Source of the DNA: Nisaea denitrificans DSM 18348
GTDB lineage: Bacteria; Pseudomonadota; Alphaproteobacteria; Thalassobaculales; Thalassobaculaceae
Reading direction: 5' to 3'
DNA: 64,000 bases
Assembly: GCF_000426505.1 (NCBI RefSeq)
Contig: NZ_AUFM01000011.1
Coordinates: 1,612,001-1,676,000 of the forward strand
Positions 27,524 to 35,453 of the stretch are shown here, piece after piece. The translations under genes were made by a program, and so were the position numbers. The notes beneath the pieces were generated by a model. It did no database searches. It saw only the letters and a list, made by a program, of their open reading frames with translations, and was not told the DNA's origin. The first letter of the stretch is position 1. Each line of letters opens with the position of its first letter.

Positions 27524-27893
27524 GCTGAGACTCCTCTTCATCGCCTCGGTCCGCGCGCCAACGATCGACAAGGTCAGCGAAGCGTTCGCCGTATTTCTCG
27601 CTGCAGGGATAAGAGCGTGTGTCTCTAAGCTCCTTAAGAACGGCGAACATGTCGTCGGAGATAGACCGGTCCACCATCCAGAGATCGACAGGATCCCATG
27701 CGCCATTGAATTCCGCATTCCATACCGCAAGGAGAAAATCGGCTACCCGCTTGCCCTGCCCGGTCATACTGACTGCGACCGAGAAGAGCCGGTCGAGCGC
27801 GGTCTCAGACCTAACATCATTCGACGCAACGACCAGTGGCATGGCGCTCGGCATTGGCGCAGTGCGCGCGACTGCTTTTGTATTTCGATTCAT
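27513..27893 (-). CDS. Hypothetical protein of the island
   Basis: 126 residues, MNRNTKAVARTAPMP... then ALDRLFSVAVSMTGQGKRVADFLLAVWNAEFNG and DPVDLWMVDRSISDDMFAVL. Small soluble proteins with this FLLAxWNA...DLWMVD pattern recur on plasmids and islands, but I do not know a function. The start at 27893 has GGGAG seven bases before it. First of three coupled small genes (27893 to 26990). Confidence 0.7.
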   Translation of the reverse strand: MNRNTKAVARTAPMPSAMPLVVASNDVRSETALDRLFSVAVSMTGQGKRVADFLLAVWNAEFNGAWDPVDLWMVDRSISDDMFAVLKELRDTRSYPCSEKYGERFADLVDRWRADRGDEEESQHAR

Positions 27894-27990
27894 TTTTGAA
27901 CTCCCATTTTGTGTCACGACCCGATGTCGATGAAACCAATATACAGGAGGCGAACGACACCCTAAAGCATTGATTTAACACGATAAAACG

Positions 27991-28187
27991 AAGGATTTTG
28001 ACCTTCGAAATCCTTGAGCCGAAGGATTTTTCAGGATCGTTTTCCTTGGCGCCAAGGAAAACCCAGCCTTGGTCACCCCAAGAAAGACACCAAAAAGTAT
28101 TCACAAAACCATCAAAAAACATTCAGTGCATTGATTTTATTGATATTTACTGCAATTCTCGCTCAAATTTAGAGCGCTAAAATCCTT
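27991..28187. repeat. Four copies of AAGGATTT/AAATCCTT (iteron-like)
   Basis: AAGGATTT at 27991-27998 and 28022-28029; its complement AAATCCTT at 28008-28015 and 28180-28187. The first three alternate in orientation within 39 bases. This is the kind of pattern bound by an initiator or by the small regulators encoded next door; binding is inference. Confidence 0.5.
28039..28062. promoter_or_regulatory. Perfect 24-bp palindrome
   Basis: Half-site GTTTTCCTTGGC followed without spacer by GCCAAGGAAAAC. It lies beside the AAGGATTT repeats, about 150 bases upstream of the start of the 27893 gene. Candidate operator for a dimeric regulator, or a cruciform near an origin. Confidence 0.6.
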
Positions 28188-28242
28188 GGAGATCAGAAAT
28201 TCATCCGATTTCATGTTGTCCAGCCCGCTAGGCGGGCCGCAG

Positions 28243-28295
28243 CACACAGCATGACCGGAGAGCCATCAATCGGGCGATTCCGGTCATGATGTGTG
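28243..28295. repeat. Long imperfect inverted repeat after the mobilisation operon
   Basis: 17-base arms at 28243-28259 and 28279-28295 with one mismatch (CACACAgCATGACCGGA against CACACAtCATGACCGGA), 19-base loop. A smaller GCCCGC/GCGGGC hairpin precedes it at 28223-28237. Downstream of the last mobilisation gene, so a terminator is one reading; no clear T-run. Confidence 0.45.
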
Positions 28296-28431
28296 TGGTC
28301 AACGTGAAATCTGTTCTGTCGGCTATTGCCCGCATCGCGGGGAATGGACGGCGGACGCGCAGGCCGAGGATCGAGGGGCGAGCACCGCTGGAGCCCTCGG
28401 GGGCAGAGGCGGAATCGATTGGCGGGGGTAA

Positions 28432-28677
28432 TTAGGCGGCGAGATCTTCACGCTGGCTCATGATCTCGGCGGCAAAATCGCCGTTATAGATTGCGGGAAA
28501 CACGCTGTTCATGCTGTTCTTGACGGGTGGCAAATAGAACTGCTGCCGACCCTCTTCCGTGAACATCATGCTCGGGTGTCGCAATTTCGACCGGACTGAA
28601 CCGGTTGAAACCCGCCCGCTCTGGATTTTGTGAACCTGATCTGAGATCAAGAGATCATCAGCGGGTTGGAAACCCAT
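28432..28677 (-). CDS. Small hypothetical protein of the mobilisation operon
   Basis: 81 residues, MGFQPADDLLISDQVHKIQ... ending AEIMSQREDLAA. The ATG at 28677 lies inside the end of the preceding gene and has a perfect AGGAGG at 28684-28689, six bases upstream, which decides the start. No recognised domain. Last gene of the mobC-relaxase operon. Confidence 0.65.
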   Translation of the reverse strand: MGFQPADDLLISDQVHKIQSGRVSTGSVRSKLRHPSMMFTEEGRQQFYLPPVKNSMNSVFPAIYNGDFAAEIMSQREDLAA

Positions 28678-29419
28678 ATCCCGCCTCCTGCCCCGGCTCC
28701 GGCGACACCGGTTTCGGCTTCCTCGTCGGCAGAGGCGGCAAATCTTCCTCGTTCCACGGTAGCGCCCACGGTTGGGACGGATAGATATCGGCAATGGCAA
28801 CGCCGACCCGGCTCAAAGGCTTCTCGTAGTGATCGCGGATCGCCCGCCCTTCAGATTTCAGGCTGGGGATAGCGCGCTGAATCTGGCTGTCGGACATGTC
28901 GAGAATCTGCTGCGCGCGAGCCGGTGTGATAGCGTTCGCGAGAATTCTGAGCTCCGGCATCAACCGAGCGATTTCCTCTGCATCTGTTGTCGTGCCGAGC
29001 TTCGCTGAGAGGTACGATTGCAGGTAACTGGCCTGCCTGCGATCCATCTCGAACGCTCGGCTGGCGCGGTACGCAACCGCCATCTGAACGGTCGCATTTG
29101 CGAGCCCAATCATTGCAGCGAACGCAGTGATAGCAGCGGCGAATTCCTGACTGATCAAGAAATCCCGCACGACATCGGCGGGCGCAGCGGCGTCACCCTT
29201 CTTCCGCTTTAGGAACGCCCACTCGGCCAGTTCAGCCTGTCGCTTGATGTATTTCTGCGATCTGATTTCGAGCCAGTGGCAGATGAGCCGGGCTCGCTGC
29301 TCAGGGGTCAACTGGTCGAGATCGAGGCCGTCGAGGCTGTCGAGGTCACCGCGCGTCAGCGCTCCCAAAATCGAGAAAATCTGCTCGTCGGTGAAGGGTA
29401 GGATTTTGTCTTCGTTCAT
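28658..29419 (-). CDS. Hypothetical protein of the mobilisation operon
   Basis: 253 residues. The N-terminal part (MNEDKILPFTDEQIFSILGAL, DLDQLTPEQRARLICHWLE) is acidic and helical; the middle has a moderately hydrophobic stretch EFAAAITAFAAMIGLANATVQ (about 92-112); the C-terminus is Pro-rich. AAGGAG lies six bases before the ATG. The gene begins 22 bases after the relaxase stop, so an accessory function in mobilisation is likely, but there is no recognised domain. Confidence 0.7.
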   Translation of the reverse strand: MNEDKILPFTDEQIFSILGALTRGDLDSLDGLDLDQLTPEQRARLICHWLEIRSQKYIKRQAELAEWAFLKRKKGDAAAPADVVRDFLISQEFAAAITAFAAMIGLANATVQMAVAYRASRAFEMDRRQASYLQSYLSAKLGTTTDAEEIARLMPELRILANAITPARAQQILDMSDSQIQRAIPSLKSEGRAIRDHYEKPLSRVGVAIADIYPSQPWALPWNEEDLPPLPTRKPKPVSPEPGQEAGYGFPTR

Positions 29420-29441
29420 GTGCTGCTCCTTGTTGTGGGTG

Positions 29442-32135
29442 TCATCGCATCCGAGGTCCGAGCAAGAACCCGGCGGCCGGTTCGCTCAGGGCCTGCTGCC
29501 GCTCAAGCTCTCGCTGCTGTTCGATCTGCTGGCGGCGGCGTTCTTCCCGCTCTCTCTTCAGCCGCTCCCCGACCACGCGGACGGCGTCTTGATAGGTCCG
29601 GCATCGGCAGATTTCCTGGTCGTGCGACTGGATGGCGGCATCGATCCGGTGCGCGATCTCAAGGTCGCGCTCAGCCGTTGTCACGTCCGTCGCCCGCCAC
29701 TTTTCGTGTTCGGCCTGGCGCTGCCGGGCGGTGTGTTCGGCCGTCGCTCGCGCGGCTTTTACGCGGAACTCGTAGGTCTCGGCGGGTTCCAGCTTCACCC
29801 GTGCCGCGTCGGCCTGGTTGCGGGCGAGTTCCGCGTCGCGGACCCGCTCGGTGATGATGCCGACCGACTGAGCAATGCGATCAGCGCGACCAATCAACGC
29901 CTCCGCCTCGTCCGCCACCCGCTCCAGCTTCTCGACTTTCTGGACGGCGACGGCGCGGGGCTTCTCAAGCTGGCGGCGGGCGTCGTCGGCGAGAAGCTTG
30001 GCATTGCGTGATTTGGCGTCGGGCCATGGATCGGATGCTAAAATGACAAGGCGTTCGTCGCGAACTCGGTCGACCTCCTGGAGGAGCGACTGTTTCTGCT
30101 TCTGGCGCCCCACGATGAACTGGTGCACCTGCTGTGCGGCTGGGTCGTCGAGCTCAGCCCGGCGCTGAACGAACGCGGCATAGGTGTCGATGGCTGGCTT
30201 CGTCTGGCGCAGGACATCGCGCAGCTTCGTGTTCGACGCCAAGGTCGCCGCGCGTAACTGCCGGGCGGCGACTGGCGCAAGCCGAACGTCGCCGCGCTGT
30301 ATCAACGCGCGGGCGACCCCGGCGATTTCCCGCTGGCGGCTGAATGCGGTCGTCCAGCGCCCTTTTTCCCGCTGCTTGTGCTGATCGCGATACGCGGCGT
30401 AATCCCGTTTGAGCCGCTGATGCGCGGCCTCAGCAGGCTCTGGGGTGGCCGGATTCTGCTGTTGGCGAGCGATAACGGCGGACTGAACGACAAGTCGCTC
30501 TAGACGCTCTGTGGCGTCATGTCGGCCGAGTTCGATGTCGCGGCGGGCATCCTCGACTCTATTGCGGATAGCCTGTCGCTGATCCCGGTCAGAGCGTTCA
30601 GAATGTTCTCTAAGGCTTCCAAGATCTGCTGGTTCGCTGACGGTCCTTCCGGCGGATCTAGAAGGCTGAGAAGCGGCAATAGGCTGTTGGTGGTCAGCGC
30701 CGCCTCGATCGCCGCGTAGTCCATCGGGCTCAGGCCCCGGCGATCCCGCGTGCGGATTGTCGACATCGGGTCGCTGATCGTCGCCGCGCGGATCTCCGAC
30801 AAGTCGCCCGTCGACCAAATCTTCGGAGAGAGACTGCCAAGCGCCCTCGAACCGCTCGATTGCGTCGGCGTATCGCCCGGCGGCGGCGAACTTGGAAGCC
30901 TCGTGGAGGGCTCGGCGTTCTGCTTGTCTGGCATATCTTTCTCCTTCTCTGATGCAACGGGTGGTGGCGCGTTGCAGCGCGGTGGCTAAACGTTGAGCGG
31001 CCTCAGCGCTGCCTTGCGAGCCGCGCTTGATCGCGGCCATCTGAATCTGATGTGCCGCATTCATCTTCTTCTCAAGATCGGCGGCGAACTGGCGCAAAAA
31101 CCGCTCGAAGTCGCCCGGCTTTTCCATGTCGATCGGCGCGATAGTGTCCGACGACACCGAAGACCCGGCGCCGGTTCCAGAACCTGTCCCGATGCTCGGC
31201 CCGGCCGATTTCGAAGCCGGTTCGGCTGGCCGTGCCTGCTCGGCCGCCGGAGCGCGCACATCGACACGCGCCTGCCCCAGCTGAGCGAGCGGTGGAATCT
31301 GAAGTCCCGCAATGCGGTCCTGCACGTCAGCGGCCGGGATCCTTGGTTCGCCTGCTTCCTTGGAAGCGGCATTCAGGACGCGGGACAGGCTCTGCGCGTT
31401 TCCGGCCTGGTCGATGATCATCGTCGTCTTCGTGCCCTGAGCCAGCGCGAAACCGCGTTCGGCAAGGGCCGCCTCGAACGCCTGCGGGCTGTCTGAGGCC
31501 TTCCACGCCGTCAGCGCGGCCGACCGCACGTCGGCGAGGTTGACGCCCTGCCTGGCTGCCTGAAAGCGCTCGTCGGAATTCATGACGGCACGCTCAGTGC
31601 GAGGCCCCTGTCCGCACCCCTGAGCGATCATCGCAGCATAGACGTCGGGCCGCTCGTCCTTCAGGAACTTCAGGACCTCCTTATCGAACCGGCCTGACGT
31701 GAATTTCTCGCCGAACTCGAACTCGACGATCCGAGCCACTTTCTCGTGCCGAGCGAAGTTGTGCGCGAGGTCGATGACACGGCCATTCTCATTGACTAGC
31801 GAGTAGACATAATGCCGGTGAGTGCGATCCTTCTTCTTGTGCTCGACAGCTAGGCGCGTGTGGTCCTGAAGACCGAACTCGGCCTCGTAGAGCTCGAGAA
31901 CGCGCTCCCACTGCTGCTCGGTGTAGACCGTCGAGGGATCGAGATGGACCTGCATCACGGGCTTCGCGGAGCGACCGTGTGCAGCACCGGCAACAAGCTC
32001 GCCCAGCTGGTTCGCAAGATCATCGGATGCCAGCCCACGCGCCTCCAGAAGCTGGACGCGTTCGTTCTCATCGACATCCGTCAGATGTCGAGCGAGAGCG
32101 CGTCCGCCGCTACCTCTGGTGGCGCCGACGATCAT
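29442..32135 (-). CDS. Relaxase / mobilization nuclease
   Basis: About 897 residues. The N-terminal relaxase domain has RGSGGRALARHLTD, PVMQVHLDPSTVYTEQQW, and the metal-binding histidine motif in EHKKKDRTHRHYVYSLVNENG (about 110-130), the Relaxase/VirD2 family fold. The rest (about 330-897) is long, charged and mostly helical, rich in Arg, Gln and Ala, as in helicase-free mobilisation proteins. It should nick one strand at the element's oriT and lead it into a recipient. The ATG at 32135 overlaps the MobC-like stop (ATGA). There is no Tyr in the first 50 residues, so the nucleophile is not the usual N-terminal one. Confidence 0.88.
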   Translation of the reverse strand: MIVGATRGSGGRALARHLTDVDENERVQLLEARGLASDDLANQLGELVAGAAHGRSAKPVMQVHLDPSTVYTEQQWERVLELYEAEFGLQDHTRLAVEHKKKDRTHRHYVYSLVNENGRVIDLAHNFARHEKVARIVEFEFGEKFTSGRFDKEVLKFLKDERPDVYAAMIAQGCGQGPRTERAVMNSDERFQAARQGVNLADVRSAALTAWKASDSPQAFEAALAERGFALAQGTKTTMIIDQAGNAQSLSRVLNAASKEAGEPRIPAADVQDRIAGLQIPPLAQLGQARVDVRAPAAEQARPAEPASKSAGPSIGTGSGTGAGSSVSSDTIAPIDMEKPGDFERFLRQFAADLEKKMNAAHQIQMAAIKRGSQGSAEAAQRLATALQRATTRCIREGERYARQAERRALHEASKFAAAGRYADAIERFEGAWQSLSEDLVDGRLVGDPRGDDQRPDVDNPHAGSPGPEPDGLRGDRGGADHQQPIAASQPSRSAGRTVSEPADLGSLREHSERSDRDQRQAIRNRVEDARRDIELGRHDATERLERLVVQSAVIARQQQNPATPEPAEAAHQRLKRDYAAYRDQHKQREKGRWTTAFSRQREIAGVARALIQRGDVRLAPVAARQLRAATLASNTKLRDVLRQTKPAIDTYAAFVQRRAELDDPAAQQVHQFIVGRQKQKQSLLQEVDRVRDERLVILASDPWPDAKSRNAKLLADDARRQLEKPRAVAVQKVEKLERVADEAEALIGRADRIAQSVGIITERVRDAELARNQADAARVKLEPAETYEFRVKAARATAEHTARQRQAEHEKWRATDVTTAERDLEIAHRIDAAIQSHDQEICRCRTYQDAVRVVGERLKREREERRRQQIEQQRELERQQALSEPAAGFLLGPRMR

Positions 32136-32527
32136 CTCGGATCGATCCTTCTGATGGTTTCCATCAGGAGAGCCGCCAGCTGCTTGTATTCGACGATGCA
32201 CGCCTCGATCGCCTCGTGGTCGGCGGCAAGTCCGGCTTCGCGTCGGGCCGCCGCTGCCTGATAGAACGGATGCTTCAGCGCACCAAGCTTCAGCAGGCAT
32301 TCGCTCAAGATCGCAACGTCCTCCGGTGCCGACGACCGCATCTTCTTCGGACGAGACGGCTCGAAATCGTCGTCGAGATTGACGGCATTCATAGCGATCG
32401 AGCGCATGTACGACGCGACGCTGAGTTCGCGCTCGTCCGCTGTCGCCTCTATTAGGCGATAGAGATCAGGCCAAAGGCGAAACGTGATCGCTTCGGATTT
32501 TTGACGTTTCTCCGAGCGCATATTCAC
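32132..32527 (-). CDS. MobC-like mobilisation accessory protein
   Basis: 131 residues. The N-terminal ITFRLWPDLYRLIEATADERELSVASYMRSIAMNAV looks like a ribbon-helix-helix DNA-binding domain, and a helical C-terminal half follows (LLKLGALKHPFYQAAAARREAG). The layout and position directly before the relaxase fit MobC/MbeC-type oriT-binding proteins. The start is GTG at 32527 with GGGA seven bases upstream; ATG at 32521 is the alternative. Confidence 0.75.
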   Translation of the reverse strand: MNMRSEKRQKSEAITFRLWPDLYRLIEATADERELSVASYMRSIAMNAVNLDDDFEPSRPKKMRSSAPEDVAILSECLLKLGALKHPFYQAAAARREAGLAADHEAIEACIVEYKQLAALLMETIRRIDPR

Positions 32528-32613
32528 GTTTTGTTCCCAATATTTCTTGCATTGACGAGCATGAAATTCTCCAATTCTCGGGGGTCAACGGGGGCGGAGC
32601 CACCTTGCAAGTT

Positions 32614-32645
32614 AGTGATGACGCGCCGGGCGCGTGGTAATCACT
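32614..32645. other. Candidate oriT inverted repeat
   Basis: AGTGATGACGCGCC faces GGCGCGTGGTAATCACT, an inverted repeat with a three-base bulge, upstream of the mobC-relaxase operon where oriT usually lies. No nic consensus I can name with confidence, so this is positional evidence only. Confidence 0.3.
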
Positions 32646-32772
32646 ATGGCTTGCTCAAATATAATAGCCCGCCGACTCGAAGCATTCAAGTATTTGGCAT
32701 AGGTATTGATGAATTATCGAAAAATAACGCGATACTATACAGAATAAAAATTTGACAAGGCCTGCAATTCCA

Positions 32773-33663
32773 TCATCGCTTCAGATAATATTTGATCGCA
32801 TCTTCCACGAGATCCCGGCCCGAACCGCCAGAATATCTTGACTTCATCTTCTCATATAGCTGACGATCAATCCTGACATTAACGACGTCCTGAGCGCGTT
32901 TCCGGCCACGCAGGCGCGTCAAAATGCGTTTACGGTCCTCTTCTGTCGGATTTTCGATGCCGTCGCTCTGAAGCTCTTTCAGAACCTCGTCTTCATCAGC
33001 TTCCTGCGGACGGCCGACCGGGCGCTTGTAGATGCGCGCATAATAGTCCCTGAAACTGTTCCGACCCCAGACCGGCTGCCCCACGAACACGAAGACCGGT
33101 GCCTCGAGGAGCATCTCAGCATCCTCGGTCGCCGATTTCTGCTCGTGAATCTCGACGAGATTCTCCGGAAAAACGGTCTGGACAGCTTCCAGAATACTCT
33201 CCGCGTCTGTTCCGCCCGCTTTAAGCCGCACTGCCTCCCGGCGCTTGTGAACGACGATATAAGTGTCGCGCCGTCGCTCTTCGGGATCCAGTTTGCGCTG
33301 TTCACTATCGAAATAGATGTGCGCATAAATCGGTGTTGGCTCGACGCTGGTCTTGTCGTCCTCATGAGCGCGCAGGAGGAACTTAATCTCCATGTCGATG
33401 CCGTCGTGAACGCTCAATGTGAGCGAGGTGTCGACATCCGGATCGTAGTATTCTTGATAGATTTCCTGCACCGAATCCAAGCTGAAATCGAACTCACGCT
33501 CTTCGAATGGATGGGTCTCGTCGTGCTCCCATGCAGCCTCGCATACTGCGCCTTCGAGCTCACGCATGTCGGTCGGATCGGACAGCATGAAACTGAGGTA
33601 ATTATCAGCCTTTTTGCCGTCATGTGCAGGCCAAAGAGAATAGGCTTTCTCGCTCGTCGACAT
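32773..33663 (-). CDS. Hypothetical protein with C-terminal ribbon-helix-helix-like domain
   Basis: 296 residues, strongly acidic for the first 200, with no recognised domain there. The last 60 residues (KRAQDVVNVRIDRQLYEKMKS then GRDLVEDAIKYYLKR) look like a ribbon-helix-helix DNA-binding unit of the BrnA/CopG kind. GGAGG lies six bases before the ATG at 33663, and two 11-bp direct repeats sit in its own promoter region. I infer a self-regulating transcription factor with an unknown sensing or partner domain; no toxin gene is adjacent. Confidence 0.7.
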   Translation of the reverse strand: MSTSEKAYSLWPAHDGKKADNYLSFMLSDPTDMRELEGAVCEAAWEHDETHPFEEREFDFSLDSVQEIYQEYYDPDVDTSLTLSVHDGIDMEIKFLLRAHEDDKTSVEPTPIYAHIYFDSEQRKLDPEERRRDTYIVVHKRREAVRLKAGGTDAESILEAVQTVFPENLVEIHEQKSATEDAEMLLEAPVFVFVGQPVWGRNSFRDYYARIYKRPVGRPQEADEDEVLKELQSDGIENPTEEDRKRILTRLRGRKRAQDVVNVRIDRQLYEKMKSRYSGGSGRDLVEDAIKYYLKR

Positions 33664-33705
33664 GGCAAACCTCCAAATCTCATATCGTTAGATACAAAAT
33701 ATCGT

Positions 33706-33753
33706 GGCACGCAACGAAAATCAATAAAATAGGCGATAAAACGGCACGCAACG
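33706..33753. promoter_or_regulatory. Paired 11-bp direct repeats upstream of the RHH gene
   Basis: GGCACGCAACG at 33706-33716 and 33743-33753, 37 bases apart. ATATCGT also occurs twice nearer the start (33682-33688, 33699-33705). Likely operator sites for the ribbon-helix-helix protein. Confidence 0.45.
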
Positions 33754-33945
33754 TTATTATTTTGGCAGTGGTCAGACGCTTAAGCTTAACGCGTTACGAT
33801 AAATTGACGTTCTCGCGGGCTGGCTCACGAGATGAAGCGGCCATCGCCGAATAGCCGCAGACTTTGCAGGCAAGGCGGCTAGGTTGCTCTCTCAATGGCG
33901 ACCGGCAATCAGGGCATTCACGGCGGGCGAGGGCGCGCATGCGTT

Positions 33946-34896
33946 TTATTTAAAATCTGTCCAAACAACGTTCCCGCCAATAACATCACCGGTGTATCCA
34001 GGTATGTGAACTGAAACCGTTTTCCATAGATTTTTTGCTATACTACTGTCTTTCGGCGCAGCTAGTTTGAAGCCATCAAATACTTTTTTTGTCATTAGTA
34101 TTGGTGGCGTGCTTGGTGTAAATTCCTCGTAACTATCATAAAAATAAAAACTGAAAACAGACCGGTCGGTATGATAAAATGCATTGTTAACATAATCTGT
34201 TTTTAAGGACTCCAGAAAAACCTTCGAAGACTCGTCCGACCAATAAAAATCCCCAAATATGTCTTGTCGGCCAACGCGAAACCTATCAACATTGGCACTA
34301 TAACCCGTCTTGTTTGCAGAATCTGTTAGTTTGGATGCGACATTTGCCGGACGCCCTAACCAAACTAAGCTGCGATAAGTTTCGCGATTAACTCCGCGTT
34401 TACGAAAACCTGTTTTCGTCGCCAGCATCTTTCCGGCATCTATTCCAATACCGCACGAGAATTCGTTTCTCTTAAAATACTTATTTATCACATATATAGC
34501 GGTCGAGTTCATCGAGATCGCAGTCTCAACTGCGTTTACATAACAATCGGTTGAGTCAAATAGAACCATTACGCGGTCGCCGATGATACCACGGACATGT
34601 CCGTTATTGCGTTCCGCGCATTGCGTCATCGCGCGGACAAAAGCCGAATACAGCTTTGCGACTGTTTCCGGCTTATGTGCGAGATTCAGGTCTGTTGATC
34701 GTCTGATATCCACGTACAACACGCAGCTATCTAATAACTTAGATGACTGCTGCTTAGCATCAAGGTTAGGGAAAGTAACGCCGCCATCGCTGTAACCCGG
34801 AACTACACTTGTTGGAGAGACATTGATGCTAAAGTCAGTGGACAGAATGGTACTTACTTCATCGTCTAATATCGCTTTAAGTGTTGAGATTTTCAA
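33946..34896 (-). CDS. pycC: Pycsar pyrimidine cyclase (class III nucleotidyl cyclase fold)
   Basis: 316 residues with a class III nucleotidyl cyclase domain. The metal-binding aspartates are D63 in CVLYVDIRRSTDLN and D107 in RGIIGDRVMVLFD. The dimer-arm and product loop GIGIDAGKML follows, and NRETYRSLVWLGRPANVASKL resembles the substrate region of PycC enzymes. In Pycsar immunity these make cCMP or cUMP upon phage infection and activate an effector. Here the gene overlaps the membrane-effector gene by four bases. The region is A+T-rich compared with its surroundings, a sign of separate acquisition. Base specificity cannot be read with confidence. Confidence 0.85.
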   Translation of the reverse strand: MKISTLKAILDDEVSTILSTDFSINVSPTSVVPGYSDGGVTFPNLDAKQQSSKLLDSCVLYVDIRRSTDLNLAHKPETVAKLYSAFVRAMTQCAERNNGHVRGIIGDRVMVLFDSTDCYVNAVETAISMNSTAIYVINKYFKRNEFSCGIGIDAGKMLATKTGFRKRGVNRETYRSLVWLGRPANVASKLTDSANKTGYSANVDRFRVGRQDIFGDFYWSDESSKVFLESLKTDYVNNAFYHTDRSVFSFYFYDSYEEFTPSTPPILMTKKVFDGFKLAAPKDSSIAKNLWKTVSVHIPGYTGDVIGGNVVWTDFK

Positions 34897-35453
34897 TCGA
34901 TTAAATCCAACACTCTTACTGTCAAACCTAGAATAGGAAAGATGAAAACAATTAATATTGATACACTCAGAAATGTCACAGAAATTTGAAAGAAACGGAA
35001 TTTTCTGATAGCAATTATACTATTTTCATGAACCTGATTTAGTAAATCGTCTATATACTTGTCGGTATAGCTCCTAGAATGATCTGGCATATAGTAATCT
35101 CTAATTAATTCCTTAAATTCTTTATAGCCAACCCTGCTTATATCGCCGAAAAACAACAAATTAGGGATATTTTTTGAGTTAGATTTAGATTTAATTGCAA
35201 GTCGAGGATCGAACGAGAAGAGCGAGACTAATGTTGCAAGAAGGGCAAATGGGATTGAAATTTGCAGTGCGATCTTGAGCCATGACGTTAGTTCGAGATT
35301 CGATGCTTGGAGTGAGATGCAGGCGAATGCCCACGCCGACGAGAGAGTAACCACAGCGCCGTTCTTCGCCTCAGCGAATTTCAGAAAATCGATTGCGCGG
35401 CTGAGGTTATCTACAGCAATTTTTTCGAACAAGTCTCGGCCAACGGCTTCCAT
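34893..35453 (-). CDS. pycTM: Pycsar membrane effector (PycTM-like)
   Basis: 186 residues. The N-terminus has DNLSRAIDFLKFAEAKNGAV, the conserved opening of the Pycsar transmembrane effector family. Two hydrophobic helices lie at about 32-50 and 60-82, a soluble middle region follows, and a last helix spans about 155-178 (FFQISVTFLSVSILIVFIF). By analogy with known PycTM, binding of cCMP/cUMP makes it damage the inner membrane and stop the infected cell. It is the first gene of the pair and lies 249 bases from the right attachment repeat. Confidence 0.83.
   Translation of the reverse strand: MEAVGRDLFEKIAVDNLSRAIDFLKFAEAKNGAVVTLSSAWAFACISLQASNLELTSWLKIALQISIPFALLATLVSLFSFDPRLAIKSKSNSKNIPNLLFFGDISRVGYKEFKELIRDYYMPDHSRSYTDKYIDDLLNQVHENSIIAIRKFRFFQISVTFLSVSILIVFIFPILGLTVRVLDLID

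Larger units (their letters stand above)
27894..28431. other. Repeat-rich noncoding region of the island
   Basis: 538 bases without a supported gene, between the end of the mobilisation genes and the small-gene operon. It holds four copies of an 8-mer (AAGGATTT or its complement), a 24-bp perfect palindrome, an A+T-rich stretch at about 28085-28170, and a long imperfect inverted repeat at 28243-28295. It must carry the promoter of the 27893 gene and could hold a replication origin. Short frames here are not supported. Confidence 0.6.

Noticed and set aside
27817-28122. 101-codon minus-strand frame across the repeat region
   Set aside because: Overlaps the better supported 27893 gene in another frame, has no ribosome site and runs through the palindrome.
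33946-35453. Cyclase/effector pair considered as CBASS
   Set aside because: The cyclase has the class III adenylate/guanylate cyclase fold (D63, D107), not the CD-NTase GS-x-DxD motif, and the effector matches the Pycsar membrane type.
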